This document shows positions 54,083 through 62,479 of a stretch of DNA of 63,762 nt, piece by piece; position 1 is the first letter of the stretch, and each line of letters starts with the position of its first letter. The position numbers and the translations under genes are program-made. The DNA lies in NCBI GenBank assembly GCA_046724665.1, contig JBKOWZ010000007.1:1-63762 (forward strand), read 5' to 3'. The notes beneath the pieces are model-generated. The model did not search any database, was not told where the DNA came from, and was given only the letters and a program-made list of their open reading frames with translations. The DNA is from Actinocrinis sp046724665 (GTDB taxonomy: Bacteria; Actinomycetota; Actinomycetes; Streptomycetales; Catenulisporaceae).

Positions 54083-54550
54083 ATGGCGCGCATGCAGGAG
54101 CAGGGTGTGCGTGTCGTCGTCGCGGCTGTCATCGAGCGCGACGGGCTGATCCTTGCCGCGCGGCGTACCGAGCCGCCGGCGTTGGCCGGACGGTGGGAGT
54201 TCCCCGGCGGCAAGGCCGAGCCGGGCGAGAGCGACCGCGAGGCGCTGGAGCGCGAGTGCCGGGAGGAGATCGGCGTGCGCATCGCAGTGGGGGAGCGGAT
54301 CGGGCCGGAGTACTCGATCGCGAGCGGTGCGATGGTCGTACGTACCTACCTCGCGGTGCTCGAAGAAGGCGAACCGCAGGCCCTGGAGAGCCATGACGCA
54401 CTCGCCTGGGTCCGGCCGGGCACGCCGGAGGCGCGCGACCTGCACTGGTTGGACGGCGACCTGCTGATCCTGGACGTGCTCGACGCACGCGGTACCGCCG
54501 AGACCGACGGTGCAGCTCAGCCGACCCAGGGTGTCATCCGAGTGGCCTAA
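54083..54550 (+). CDS. NUDIX hydrolase, MutT-like
   Basis: This 155-residue NUDIX protein has the box GGKAEPGESDREALERECREEIGV (pattern GX5EX7REUXEEXGU) intact and FPGGK just before it. MutT-type enzymes remove 8-oxo-dGTP, and several actinobacterial paralogues act on other nucleotides. ATG 54083 is used; ATG 54092 lies three codons in. It precedes the SpoIIE-type phosphatase with an 82-base gap. Confidence 0.9.
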   Translation: MARMQEQGVRVVVAAVIERDGLILAARRTEPPALAGRWEFPGGKAEPGESDREALERECREEIGVRIAVGERIGPEYSIASGAMVVRTYLAVLEEGEPQALESHDALAWVRPGTPEARDLHWLDGDLLILDVLDARGTAETDGAAQPTQGVIRVA

Positions 54551-54632
54551 CTCGCGCGCGCCCGAATATAAAGATCATACTTTTCGGGAAGGAGTTCGAC
54601 GAGCAGCCAGCTCTCGAACCCCAGGACCGCGA

Positions 54633-57053
54633 ATGCCCGCAGCCTATGACTCGTCCGCCGGCGCAGTGCCGGACGGGATGACGGCCGGCGCGGGGGCTGC
54701 GTCCGGCGCCGGGACGGGATCGCTCCTCGACCTGATCCGGATCGCCACCTTCGTACTCGACACCGAGGGCCGGATCGCCGTCTGGTCCTCGGCCGCCGCG
54801 GACCTGACCGGCCGTCCGATCGAGCAGGTGGTCGGCTCCAGCGTCGCCGAACTGTTCCCGGCCGAGGCGCGGCCGCGGGCCGAGGAGTCGTTCCGCCGGG
54901 TCCGCGCCACCGGCGGCTGGGTCGGCTTCCTGCCCGTGCTGCGCGGCGACGGCGGGTTGATCGACGTCGGCTTCCGCGCGGTCGCCCTGCCGTTCCCGGA
55001 CGGCCGCAACCTGACCCAGGTCGTCGCCACCGACGCCGCCGACCTGCGCCGGGTCGAGTTCGAGCGCACGCTGTTCGAGGCGCTGTTCGACCAGGTGTCC
55101 GTCGGCATCGCCATCTACGACACCGAGCGCCGCTACATCGGCGTCAACCACACGCTGGCCGCATACAACGGCATACCCGCGCGGGAGCACATCGGACACC
55201 GCGTGGAGGACCTGCTCCCCGACATCGGCCGGTCCGTCCCGCTGCTCCAGCAGCACGTGCTGGACACCGGAGAGCCGGTCGTGGACGCGCTCGTCAGGGC
55301 CGCGACCCCGGCGGCCGGGCTGGGAGAGCGCCGCTACTGGTCGATGTCCTACGCGCGGCTCGAGGCCCACGACGGCGAGGTGCTCGGGCTGACCGCCGTG
55401 ATCGTCGATGTCACGGAGCGCCAGAACGCGCTCGAACGCAACCGGCTCGCCCGCAACCGCGCCGCGATCCTGAACGCGGCGAACAGCCGCATCGGCACCT
55501 CGCTCGACATCATGCAGATCGCGGCCGAGCTGGCCGACGTCGCGGTGCCCATGTTCTGCGACGAGGCGACCGTGTACCTGCTCGACTCGGCGGTCGGAGC
55601 GTCGGCCGAGCCGATCCGGCTGCACGTCATAGCGACGACCGCGCCAAGCGAACGCATCGGCGACAGCCTCCCGCCGATCCAACCGGGTACCGCACTGCAC
55701 GATTGCGTTACCGGAGGCCGCGCCCGGCAGATCGACCTGAGCGACCCGGAGGGCATCGGCCGGGCCGATCGCAGCATCGTGGCGCCCTTGGCCGCGCGCG
55801 GCTCCCTGATCGGGGCTGTTCGCTTTGAGCGAACGGTCGAGCGCGACGAGTTCGCGCTGATCGACCTTGAGACCGCCGACGAACTCGTCGCCCGCGCGGC
55901 GGTGAGCATGGACAACGCCAGGCTGTACGTCCGCGAGCGCGACACGGCGCTGATGTTGCAGCGCTCGCTGCTGCCCGAACGGCTTCCCGAGGTTGAGGGC
56001 GCGCAGGTCGCGTTCCGTTACCGCCCCGGCTCGGCCGGTGCGCAGGTGGGCGGTGACTGGTGCGACGTGCTCGCGCTGCCCAGCCGCCGCGTCGCGTTCG
56101 TCGTCGGCGACGTGATGGGCAGCGGATTGCAGGCCGCCGGGATCATGGGCCAGTTCCGCACCGCCGCGCGCACCCTGGCGCAGCTCGACCTCAGTCCGGC
56201 GCTCGTCCTGCGGGAGCTGGACGAACTGGCCAGGTCCATGAGCGAGCTGCACATCGCCACCTGCGTCTACGCGGTCTACGACCCGGTGGCCGGCCACTGT
56301 GTCATGGCCTCGGCCGGGCACCCGCCGCCGCTGCTGATCACACCGGGCGCCGGCGTGGAGCCGGTACGGCTCTCGCCGGGCGCGCCGCTCGGCGTCGGCG
56401 GCCAGCGGTTCGAGGAGCGCGAGTTCGCCGTCGAGCCGGGCGCGGCGCTGGCCCTCTACACCGACGGCCTGGTCGAGGACCGCGACCAGGACATCGAGAC
56501 CGGGATCGGCGAACTGCTCGACACGCTCTCGAAGGCCGCGGCCTCGGCGCCGCAGTCCGTGCGGTCCGGCCGGGGGCCGGAAGACGGCCGCTGGATGGAG
56601 GCCGCCTGCGACGCCGCGTTCGAATCCCTGCTCGGCCCGCACCGGGTCGATGACGCGACGCTGCTGATCGCCGCGCTCGACCACTTCCCCGAGGACCGGG
56701 TCGCCTCGTGGGTGCTGACCAGCCAGCCGACCGTGGCTGCGCAGGCCCGTGAGCTGGTACGCCGCCGCCTCGCGACCTGGCGCCCCGACGCGGCCGACGT
56801 CGTCGAACTGCTCGTCAGCGAACTGGTCACCAACGCGCTGCGTTACGGTCGCGGCCCGATCGGGCTGCGTCTGCTGCGCGGCACGGTCACGGTCGTGTGC
56901 GAGGTCTCCGACGAACTCGACGCCGCGCCGCGCCTACGCACCGTGCGTCAGGGCGACGAGGGCGGCCGTGGCCTGTACCTGGTCGATCAGCTCTCGGCGA
57001 ACTGGGGTACCAGGACCACCGCGCACGGCAAGATCGTCTGGTTCGAGGTCTGA
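54633..57053 (+). CDS. PAS-PAS-GAF-SpoIIE phosphatase with HATPase_c kinase domain
   Basis: This 806-residue sensor has two PAS-like domains (ATFVLDTEGRIAVWSSAAADL; VSVGIAIYDTERRYIGVNHTLAAYN), a GAF domain around residues 300-440 and a PP2C/SpoIIE phosphatase (GDWCDVLALPSRRVAFVVGDVMGSG). A C-terminal RsbW-like HATPase_c domain ends it (ELVTNALRYGRGPIGL, DEGGRGLYLVDQL). Such proteins control anti-sigma factor antagonists. No sigma, anti-sigma or antagonist gene is next to it. ATG 54633 has AGGA upstream. Confidence 0.92.
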   Translation: MPAAYDSSAGAVPDGMTAGAGAASGAGTGSLLDLIRIATFVLDTEGRIAVWSSAAADLTGRPIEQVVGSSVAELFPAEARPRAEESFRRVRATGGWVGFLPVLRGDGGLIDVGFRAVALPFPDGRNLTQVVATDAADLRRVEFERTLFEALFDQVSVGIAIYDTERRYIGVNHTLAAYNGIPAREHIGHRVEDLLPDIGRSVPLLQQHVLDTGEPVVDALVRAATPAAGLGERRYWSMSYARLEAHDGEVLGLTAVIVDVTERQNALERNRLARNRAAILNAANSRIGTSLDIMQIAAELADVAVPMFCDEATVYLLDSAVGASAEPIRLHVIATTAPSERIGDSLPPIQPGTALHDCVTGGRARQIDLSDPEGIGRADRSIVAPLAARGSLIGAVRFERTVERDEFALIDLETADELVARAAVSMDNARLYVRERDTALMLQRSLLPERLPEVEGAQVAFRYRPGSAGAQVGGDWCDVLALPSRRVAFVVGDVMGSGLQAAGIMGQFRTAARTLAQLDLSPALVLRELDELARSMSELHIATCVYAVYDPVAGHCVMASAGHPPPLLITPGAGVEPVRLSPGAPLGVGGQRFEEREFAVEPGAALALYTDGLVEDRDQDIETGIGELLDTLSKAAASAPQSVRSGRGPEDGRWMEAACDAAFESLLGPHRVDDATLLIAALDHFPEDRVASWVLTSQPTVAAQARELVRRRLATWRPDAADVVELLVSELVTNALRYGRGPIGLRLLRGTVTVVCEVSDELDAAPRLRTVRQGDEGGRGLYLVDQLSANWGTRTTAHGKIVWFEV

Positions 57054-57061
57054 CCGCCGCT

Positions 57062-59557
57062 CTAGCCGGCCTCTCCCAGGCCGACACCCGGCGCCACCAC
57101 CGCCACCGGCTTGCGCAGCGGGGTGCCGGAACCGTCGCGCCGCTGGTCGAGCGGCGGCAGGTCCACCGGATTGCCCGCCTCGTCGGCCGCGCGGGCCGGA
57201 GTCGCACCGGCCCAGGCGAAGATCAGCTGATCCTCACCGCGCAGGAACCGCTGGCAGCGCACTCCGCCGGTAGCGCGGCCCTTGGACGGGTAAAGCCGAT
57301 ACGGCGTCATCTTCGCGTTGCCCGCGTTCGTTCCGGGCAGCGCGGCGCTGGATCCGGCGACCGTGACCACCACGGCGTCGCGCTCCGGATCGACCGCCGT
57401 GAACGCGAGCACCGTGGCGCCCTCGGACAGCTTGATCCCAGCCATGCCGCCGGCCGGCCGGCCCTGCGGACGGACCTGGTCGGCGGAGAACTTCAGCAGC
57501 TGCGCGTCCGTGGTCAGGAAGACCAGGTCCTCCCGGCCGGTGCGCAGTTCGGCCGCGCCGACGACCCGGTCGCCCTCCTTCAGCGAGATCATCTCGAACT
57601 CGTCCTTGTTCACCGGGAAGTCCGGCACCACCCGCTTCACCACGCCCGCCACCGTGCCGAGCGCGATGCCCGGCGACTGCGGGTCGAGCGTGGAGAGGCA
57701 CAGCACCTTCTCGTCCGCGGCCAGGTCAACGAACTCGGACGCCGCGGCGCCGCCGGCCAGGTTCGGCGGCCCGGAGGTCTCCGGCAGCGCGGGCAGATCG
57801 ATCACCGACACCCGCACCAGCCGGCCCGCCGAAGTCATCAGGCCCACGTCGCCGCGCAGCGTCCCGGCCACCGTCGAGACGATCGCGTCATGCTTGGCCC
57901 GCGGCCCGGCCGCCTGCGTGCCATCCTCGGAAACGTCCGACGCTCTGTTGGCGCCGCCGGCGACCCGGGCCAGCAGGCCGGTGGAGGAGAGCAGCACCCG
58001 GCACGGCGCGTCCTCGACCTCCAGCGGCACCGCGGCGGTCACCGGCGCCTCGCCCGCCTCCAGCAGCACGGTGCGCCGCGCCGTGCCGAACTCCTTGGCC
58101 ACCGCCGCCAGCTCGTCCGAGACGGTCTTGCGCAGCAGCGCGTCCGACTCCAGGATCGCGGTCAGCTCGGCGATCTCCCGGGCCAGCTTCTCCTTCTCCG
58201 ACTCCAGCTCAAGCCGGTCGAACCGGGTCAGCCGGCGCAGCGGGGTGTCCAGGATGTAGTTCGCCTGAACCTCAGTCAGCTCGAACTGCGCCATCAGCCG
58301 CTCGCGCGCGTTCGCCGCGTTCTCCGACGTGCGGATCGTCTGGATCACCGCGTCGATGTTGAGCAGCGCGATCAGCAGGCCGTCCACCAGGTGCATCCGG
58401 TCGGCCCGCTTGGTGCGGCGGAACTCGCTGCGCCGGCGCACCACCTCGAAGCGGTGGTCGAGGTAGACCTCGAGCATCTCCTTCAGGCCGAGGGTGAGCG
58501 GCTGCCCGTCCACCAGCGCCACGTTGTTGATGCCGAAGGACTCCTCCAGCGGGGTCAGCTTGTAGAGCTGCTCCAGGATCGCCTCGGGGTTGAAGCCGTT
58601 CTTCACCTCGATGACCAGCCGCAGCCCGTGCGCGCGGTCGGTCAGGTCCTTCAGGTCCGAGATGCCGAGCACCTTCTTGCTCTGCACCAGCTCCTTGACC
58701 TTGGCGATCACCCGCTCCGGGCCGACGTTGAACGGCAGCTCGGTCACCACCAGGCCCTTGCGCCGGTTGGGCAGCGTCTCGACGTGCGTGGTGGCCCGCA
58801 TCCGGAAAACCCCGCGCCCGTTCTCGTACGCGTCGCGCACCCCGTCGAGCCCGACGATGCGGCCGCCGGTCGGCAGGTCCGGGCCGGGCACGATCCGCAT
58901 CAGGTCCGCGAGCGTCGCGTCCGGCCGCTTGATCAGGTGCCGGGCGGCGGCCACCACCTCGCCGAGGTTGTGCGGCGGCATGTTCGTGGCCATGCCGACC
59001 GCGATGCCCGTCGCCCCGTTGACCAGCAGGTTCGGGAACGCGGCCGGAAGCACCTCCGGCTCGGTCTCCTGCCCGTCGTAGTTCGGGCCGAAGTCAACGG
59101 TGTCCTCGTCGATGTCCGAGGTCATCAACATCGCCGCGGGCGTGAGCCGCGCCTCGGTGTAACGCATCGCGGCCGGCGGATCGTCGTTGCCCAGCGAGCC
59201 GAAGTTACCGTGCCCGTCCACCAGCGGCAGCCGCATCGAGAACGGCTGCGCCATCCGCACCAGCGTGTCGTAGATAGGCCCGTCGCCGTGCGGGTGCAGA
59301 CGCCCCATCACCTCGCCGACCACGCGCGCCGACTTCACGAAGCCGCGGTCCGGCCGCAGCCCCATCTCGCCCATCTGGTACAGCACCCGGCGGTGCACCG
59401 GCTTGAGCCCGTCCCTGGCGTCGGGCAGCGCGCGCGAGTAGATGACCGAGTAGGAGTACTCCAGGTAGGAGTTGGACATCTCCTCGGTCACGTCGATCTC
59501 GACGATCCGTTCCTCGAACGGCTCGTCAGTCTCCTGTGGTGCGCTGCGGCGGGCCAT
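57062..59557 (-). CDS. parC: DNA topoisomerase IV / gyrase-like subunit A
   Basis: This 831-residue type IIA topoisomerase A subunit has YSRALPDARDGLKPVHRR, catalytic Tyr133 (AAMRYTEARL), the quinolone-resistance region HPHGDGPIYDTLVRMAQP and C-terminal beta-pinwheel blades with GxxxG turns. ATG 59557 gives a normal start. The position equivalent to E. coli GyrA Ser83 is Gly here. No parE lies in the window, so the B subunit is elsewhere. It is convergent with the SpoIIE gene and divergent from the DUF5998 operon. Confidence 0.93.
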   Translation of the reverse strand: MARRSAPQETDEPFEERIVEIDVTEEMSNSYLEYSYSVIYSRALPDARDGLKPVHRRVLYQMGEMGLRPDRGFVKSARVVGEVMGRLHPHGDGPIYDTLVRMAQPFSMRLPLVDGHGNFGSLGNDDPPAAMRYTEARLTPAAMLMTSDIDEDTVDFGPNYDGQETEPEVLPAAFPNLLVNGATGIAVGMATNMPPHNLGEVVAAARHLIKRPDATLADLMRIVPGPDLPTGGRIVGLDGVRDAYENGRGVFRMRATTHVETLPNRRKGLVVTELPFNVGPERVIAKVKELVQSKKVLGISDLKDLTDRAHGLRLVIEVKNGFNPEAILEQLYKLTPLEESFGINNVALVDGQPLTLGLKEMLEVYLDHRFEVVRRRSEFRRTKRADRMHLVDGLLIALLNIDAVIQTIRTSENAANARERLMAQFELTEVQANYILDTPLRRLTRFDRLELESEKEKLAREIAELTAILESDALLRKTVSDELAAVAKEFGTARRTVLLEAGEAPVTAAVPLEVEDAPCRVLLSSTGLLARVAGGANRASDVSEDGTQAAGPRAKHDAIVSTVAGTLRGDVGLMTSAGRLVRVSVIDLPALPETSGPPNLAGGAAASEFVDLAADEKVLCLSTLDPQSPGIALGTVAGVVKRVVPDFPVNKDEFEMISLKEGDRVVGAAELRTGREDLVFLTTDAQLLKFSADQVRPQGRPAGGMAGIKLSEGATVLAFTAVDPERDAVVVTVAGSSAALPGTNAGNAKMTPYRLYPSKGRATGGVRCQRFLRGEDQLIFAWAGATPARAADEAGNPVDLPPLDQRRDGSGTPLRKPVAVVAPGVGLGEAG

Positions 59558-59720
59558 GCTGCGCTGCTCCTGTGCTGGACGGTGGTGAAATCGGCCGGGA
59601 ACCCGGTGGCAGCCTATTGTGCCCGCTTCCGCCGACAGGAGCGCCGGGTGAGCCGACGCCGCCGGATTGGCCGCAACCCGATGTGCGCGCACGGGCGTAA
59701 CCAGTGCGAGGATTGGGGGT

Positions 59721-60347
59721 ATGCCCCAGAGAACCGACTCCGGCGCCCTCGATCCCGCCCTGCGCGCCTCGATCGAGCGCAGCGGCTACTATCCGGCGCT
59801 GGTCGCCGAGGCGGTCGAGACCGCGCTCGGCGGCGAGCCGGTGATCAGCCACCTGGTCCACCAGGAGACCACCTTCGACGCCGAAGAGGTGCGCCGCCAC
59901 GTCACCGTCCTCGCGCTGACCGCGCGGCGCCTCGTCGTCGGCCACACCGACGAACACGGCACCGAGCCGGAGCTCGACGGCGTTGACTCGCAGGTGGGTT
60001 CGTACGCGTCCACCTCGACCGAAACCGTGCGCCTCGACAGGGTGTCCACGGTGGTCGTCACGCGGGTCGTCGATGATCCCGCGAAGCATGTGCGCGGCAC
60101 CCTGCCGCGCGAGGTGGTGCTTACCGTCGGCTGGGGTGCGGTAGGCCGGGTGGACCTGGAACCCGCCAACTGCGGTGATCCGCACTGCGAGGCCGATCAC
60201 GGGTATACCGGCACGGTCACGGGAGATGACCTCTCGCTGAGGGTGTCCACCGGAGCGGACGGACCGGAGGCGGTACGCACGACGCTTGAGTTCGCTCAGG
60301 CACTCGCGGCGGCCACCGTCGAACTCGGCGTTCCGGGACGCGGGTAG
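59721..60347 (+). CDS. DUF5998 family protein
   Basis: This 208-residue soluble protein belongs to the actinobacterial DUF5998 family (SGYYPALVAEAVETALGGEPV, VLALTARRLVVGHTDEH, PREVVLTVGWG). ATG 59721 is chosen over an upstream ATG with no homology. Function unknown. It begins an apparent operon with a phosphatase (7 bases after its stop) and a rhodanese, divergent from parC, an arrangement seen in other actinobacteria from memory. Confidence 0.85.
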   Translation: MPQRTDSGALDPALRASIERSGYYPALVAEAVETALGGEPVISHLVHQETTFDAEEVRRHVTVLALTARRLVVGHTDEHGTEPELDGVDSQVGSYASTSTETVRLDRVSTVVVTRVVDDPAKHVRGTLPREVVLTVGWGAVGRVDLEPANCGDPHCEADHGYTGTVTGDDLSLRVSTGADGPEAVRTTLEFAQALAAATVELGVPGRG

Positions 60348-60354
60348 CGGCGGC

Positions 60355-61566
60355 GTGGACGCGGGGGCGGAGGGCGACGCCGGGTTCGACTACCCGGCCT
60401 ACGGCGCGGGGGCGCTGTGTGATGTGCTCCCCGCGATCGGTACCGCCCTCGGTGTGCAGGGTTTAGGCGCGAGCGACGACGGTGAACCGTCGTCCGCGGC
60501 CCTGCTGGGCCGGAACCTGCGTCCGGTGCGCCGCGCCTGCCTGTTCCTGATCGACGGCATGGGCAGCGAGCTGATCCTCAAGAACGCCGACGCCGCGCCG
60601 TACCTCGCCGCGTTGCTGCGCGGCGACGCGCAGAGCATCGGCCCCCAGGGCTCCGGCTACGTCCTGACCGCCGGCTTCCCGTCCACCACCTCGACCTCGC
60701 TCTCGTCCGTCGGCACCGGCCTGCCGCCGGGCGCGCACGGCATGCTCGGTTACAAGCTCGCCGTCCCGGGCACCGGGAAGCTGATGAACTTCCTGAAGTG
60801 GGACCAGGACGTCGATCCGCTGCTCTGGCAGCCGCGCGAGACCATGTTCGAGCGCCTCGAGCGGGCCGGGATCGCGGTCACCCACGTCTCCTCGCCGCGC
60901 TTCGCCGACTCGGGGCTGACCCGGTCGGTGTTCCGTGGCGCGCGCTTCGCCGGCGCCGAGCCGGCGGACGAGCGGGCCGAGCGTGCGCTCGAGGCGCTGG
61001 AAGAGCACGATCGTTCGCTGGTCTACCTGTATTACTCCGATCTTGATTTCGTAGGACATTTCGGCGGCGTCGGCTCGCAGCCGTGGCGCGACCAACTCGG
61101 TTACGTGGACGCGCTCGTGCAGTGGCTCGCCGAGCGCCTGCCGCGGGACTGCTCGCTCTACGTCGTCGCCGACCACGGCATGGTCGATGTGCCGACCGAG
61201 CGTCGGATCGACGCCGACACGGATTGGGAGTTGCGCGCCGGAGTTGCGCTGCTCGGCGGCGAGGCACGGGCCCGGCACGTCTACGCGCACCCGGGCGCCG
61301 GGCGTGACGTGCTGGCGATCTGGTCCGAACGCCTCGACGGCGTGGCGGCGGTGCGGTCCCGCGACGAGGCGATCGCCGAGGGCTGGTTCGGGCCGAGCGT
61401 TGACACGCGGATGTCCGAGCGCATCGGCGACGTCGTGGTGGCGATGCGTGGAGACTGGGCGGTGATCGCCTCCGAACGGGAGGCGGTCGAGTCCCGGCTG
61501 GTCGGCATGCACGGGTCGATGACGGCCGCCGAACAGTTCGTCCCGCTGCTCGAGGTACGAGGATGA
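60355..61566 (+). CDS. Alkaline-phosphatase-superfamily hydrolase (type I phosphodiesterase/nucleotide pyrophosphatase)
   Basis: This 403-residue hydrolase has LFLIDGMGSELI with the first metal Asp, the nucleophile region FPSTTSTSLSSVGTGLPPGAHG, VYLYYSDLDFVGHFGG and DHGMVDVPTE metal motifs. The substrate may be a nucleotide or phosphodiester. GTG 60355 is 7 bases after the DUF5998 stop; no transmembrane segment or signal peptide is apparent. Confidence 0.9.
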   Translation: MDAGAEGDAGFDYPAYGAGALCDVLPAIGTALGVQGLGASDDGEPSSAALLGRNLRPVRRACLFLIDGMGSELILKNADAAPYLAALLRGDAQSIGPQGSGYVLTAGFPSTTSTSLSSVGTGLPPGAHGMLGYKLAVPGTGKLMNFLKWDQDVDPLLWQPRETMFERLERAGIAVTHVSSPRFADSGLTRSVFRGARFAGAEPADERAERALEALEEHDRSLVYLYYSDLDFVGHFGGVGSQPWRDQLGYVDALVQWLAERLPRDCSLYVVADHGMVDVPTERRIDADTDWELRAGVALLGGEARARHVYAHPGAGRDVLAIWSERLDGVAAVRSRDEAIAEGWFGPSVDTRMSERIGDVVVAMRGDWAVIASEREAVESRLVGMHGSMTAAEQFVPLLEVRG

Positions 61567-61572
61567 CGTCTC

Positions 61573-62469
61573 ATGGCTGCTGACTCCGATCGCGCGTCGT
61601 TGATCTCGGTTGATCAGCTCGCGCAACTGCTCGGCGTCCGCTCGGGCTCCGGCGCGGCGGTAACCGTGCTGGACGTTCGCTGGTCGCTCACGGGTCCGTC
61701 CGGGCGTGACGCATACGCTGCGGGACACATCCCGTCGGCGCGTTACGTCGATCTCGATCACCAGCTCGCTGCGCCGCACGAGCCGAACAGCCCGGGAGGC
61801 CGTCACCCGCTGCCCAGCGCCGACGCCTTCCAGGCGGCGATGCAATCGCTCGGTGTCTCGGATGACCGGCCGGTGATCGTCTACGACGGCGCCGACGCCA
61901 CTGCGGCCGCTCGCGCGTGGTGGCTGCTGCGGTACTTCAGCCACTCCAACGTGAGGGTGCTCGACGGCGGGTACGCCGCGTGGGCTGCGGCAGGCCTACC
62001 GACCGTCTCAGGCAGCGATCCGGGCACGTCAGCAGCAGGCGCGGCCTCAGGGACCGGGAACTTCATCGCGGTACCGGGCGCGATGCCGGTCCTGGACGCG
62101 GATTCCGCGGCGAAACTCGCCACGGAGGGCGTGTTGCTCGACGCGCGTGCCGCGGCCCGCTTCCGCGGCGACATCGAGCCGGTCGATCCCGTCGCCGGGC
62201 ACATCCCCGGCGCGGTGAGCGCGCCGACCATCGACAACGTCGGCCCCGACGACCGCTTCCTGCCCAGCGACGTCCTGCGCACCCGCTTCGCCTCGCTCGG
62301 CGCGAACGGGGTCGATGGCCGGGAGATCGGCGTGTACTGCGGTTCCGGCGTCACGGCGGCGCACGAGGTGCTCGCGCTCGAGCTGGCCGGCATCAGGGCG
62401 TCGCTCTACGCGGGCTCCTGGTCGGACTGGATCACCAGCCCGACCAGGCCGGTAGCCACCGGCGAGTGA
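61573..62469 (+). CDS. Thiosulfate/3-mercaptopyruvate sulfurtransferase
   Basis: This 298-residue protein has two rhodanese domains. The first lacks an active Cys; the second carries C256 in VYCGSGVTAAHEVLALE. The loop CGSGVT resembles 3-mercaptopyruvate sulfurtransferases more than the CRKGVT of bovine-type rhodanese. It moves sulfane sulfur to a thiol acceptor such as cyanide, thioredoxin or possibly mycothiol. It follows the hydrolase by 6 bases and converges with the DUF2342 gene, leaving 10 bases between stops. Confidence 0.92.
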   Translation: MAADSDRASLISVDQLAQLLGVRSGSGAAVTVLDVRWSLTGPSGRDAYAAGHIPSARYVDLDHQLAAPHEPNSPGGRHPLPSADAFQAAMQSLGVSDDRPVIVYDGADATAAARAWWLLRYFSHSNVRVLDGGYAAWAAAGLPTVSGSDPGTSAAGAASGTGNFIAVPGAMPVLDADSAAKLATEGVLLDARAAARFRGDIEPVDPVAGHIPGAVSAPTIDNVGPDDRFLPSDVLRTRFASLGANGVDGREIGVYCGSGVTAAHEVLALELAGIRASLYAGSWSDWITSPTRPVATGE

Positions 62470-62479
62470 GGTCGGCGCC

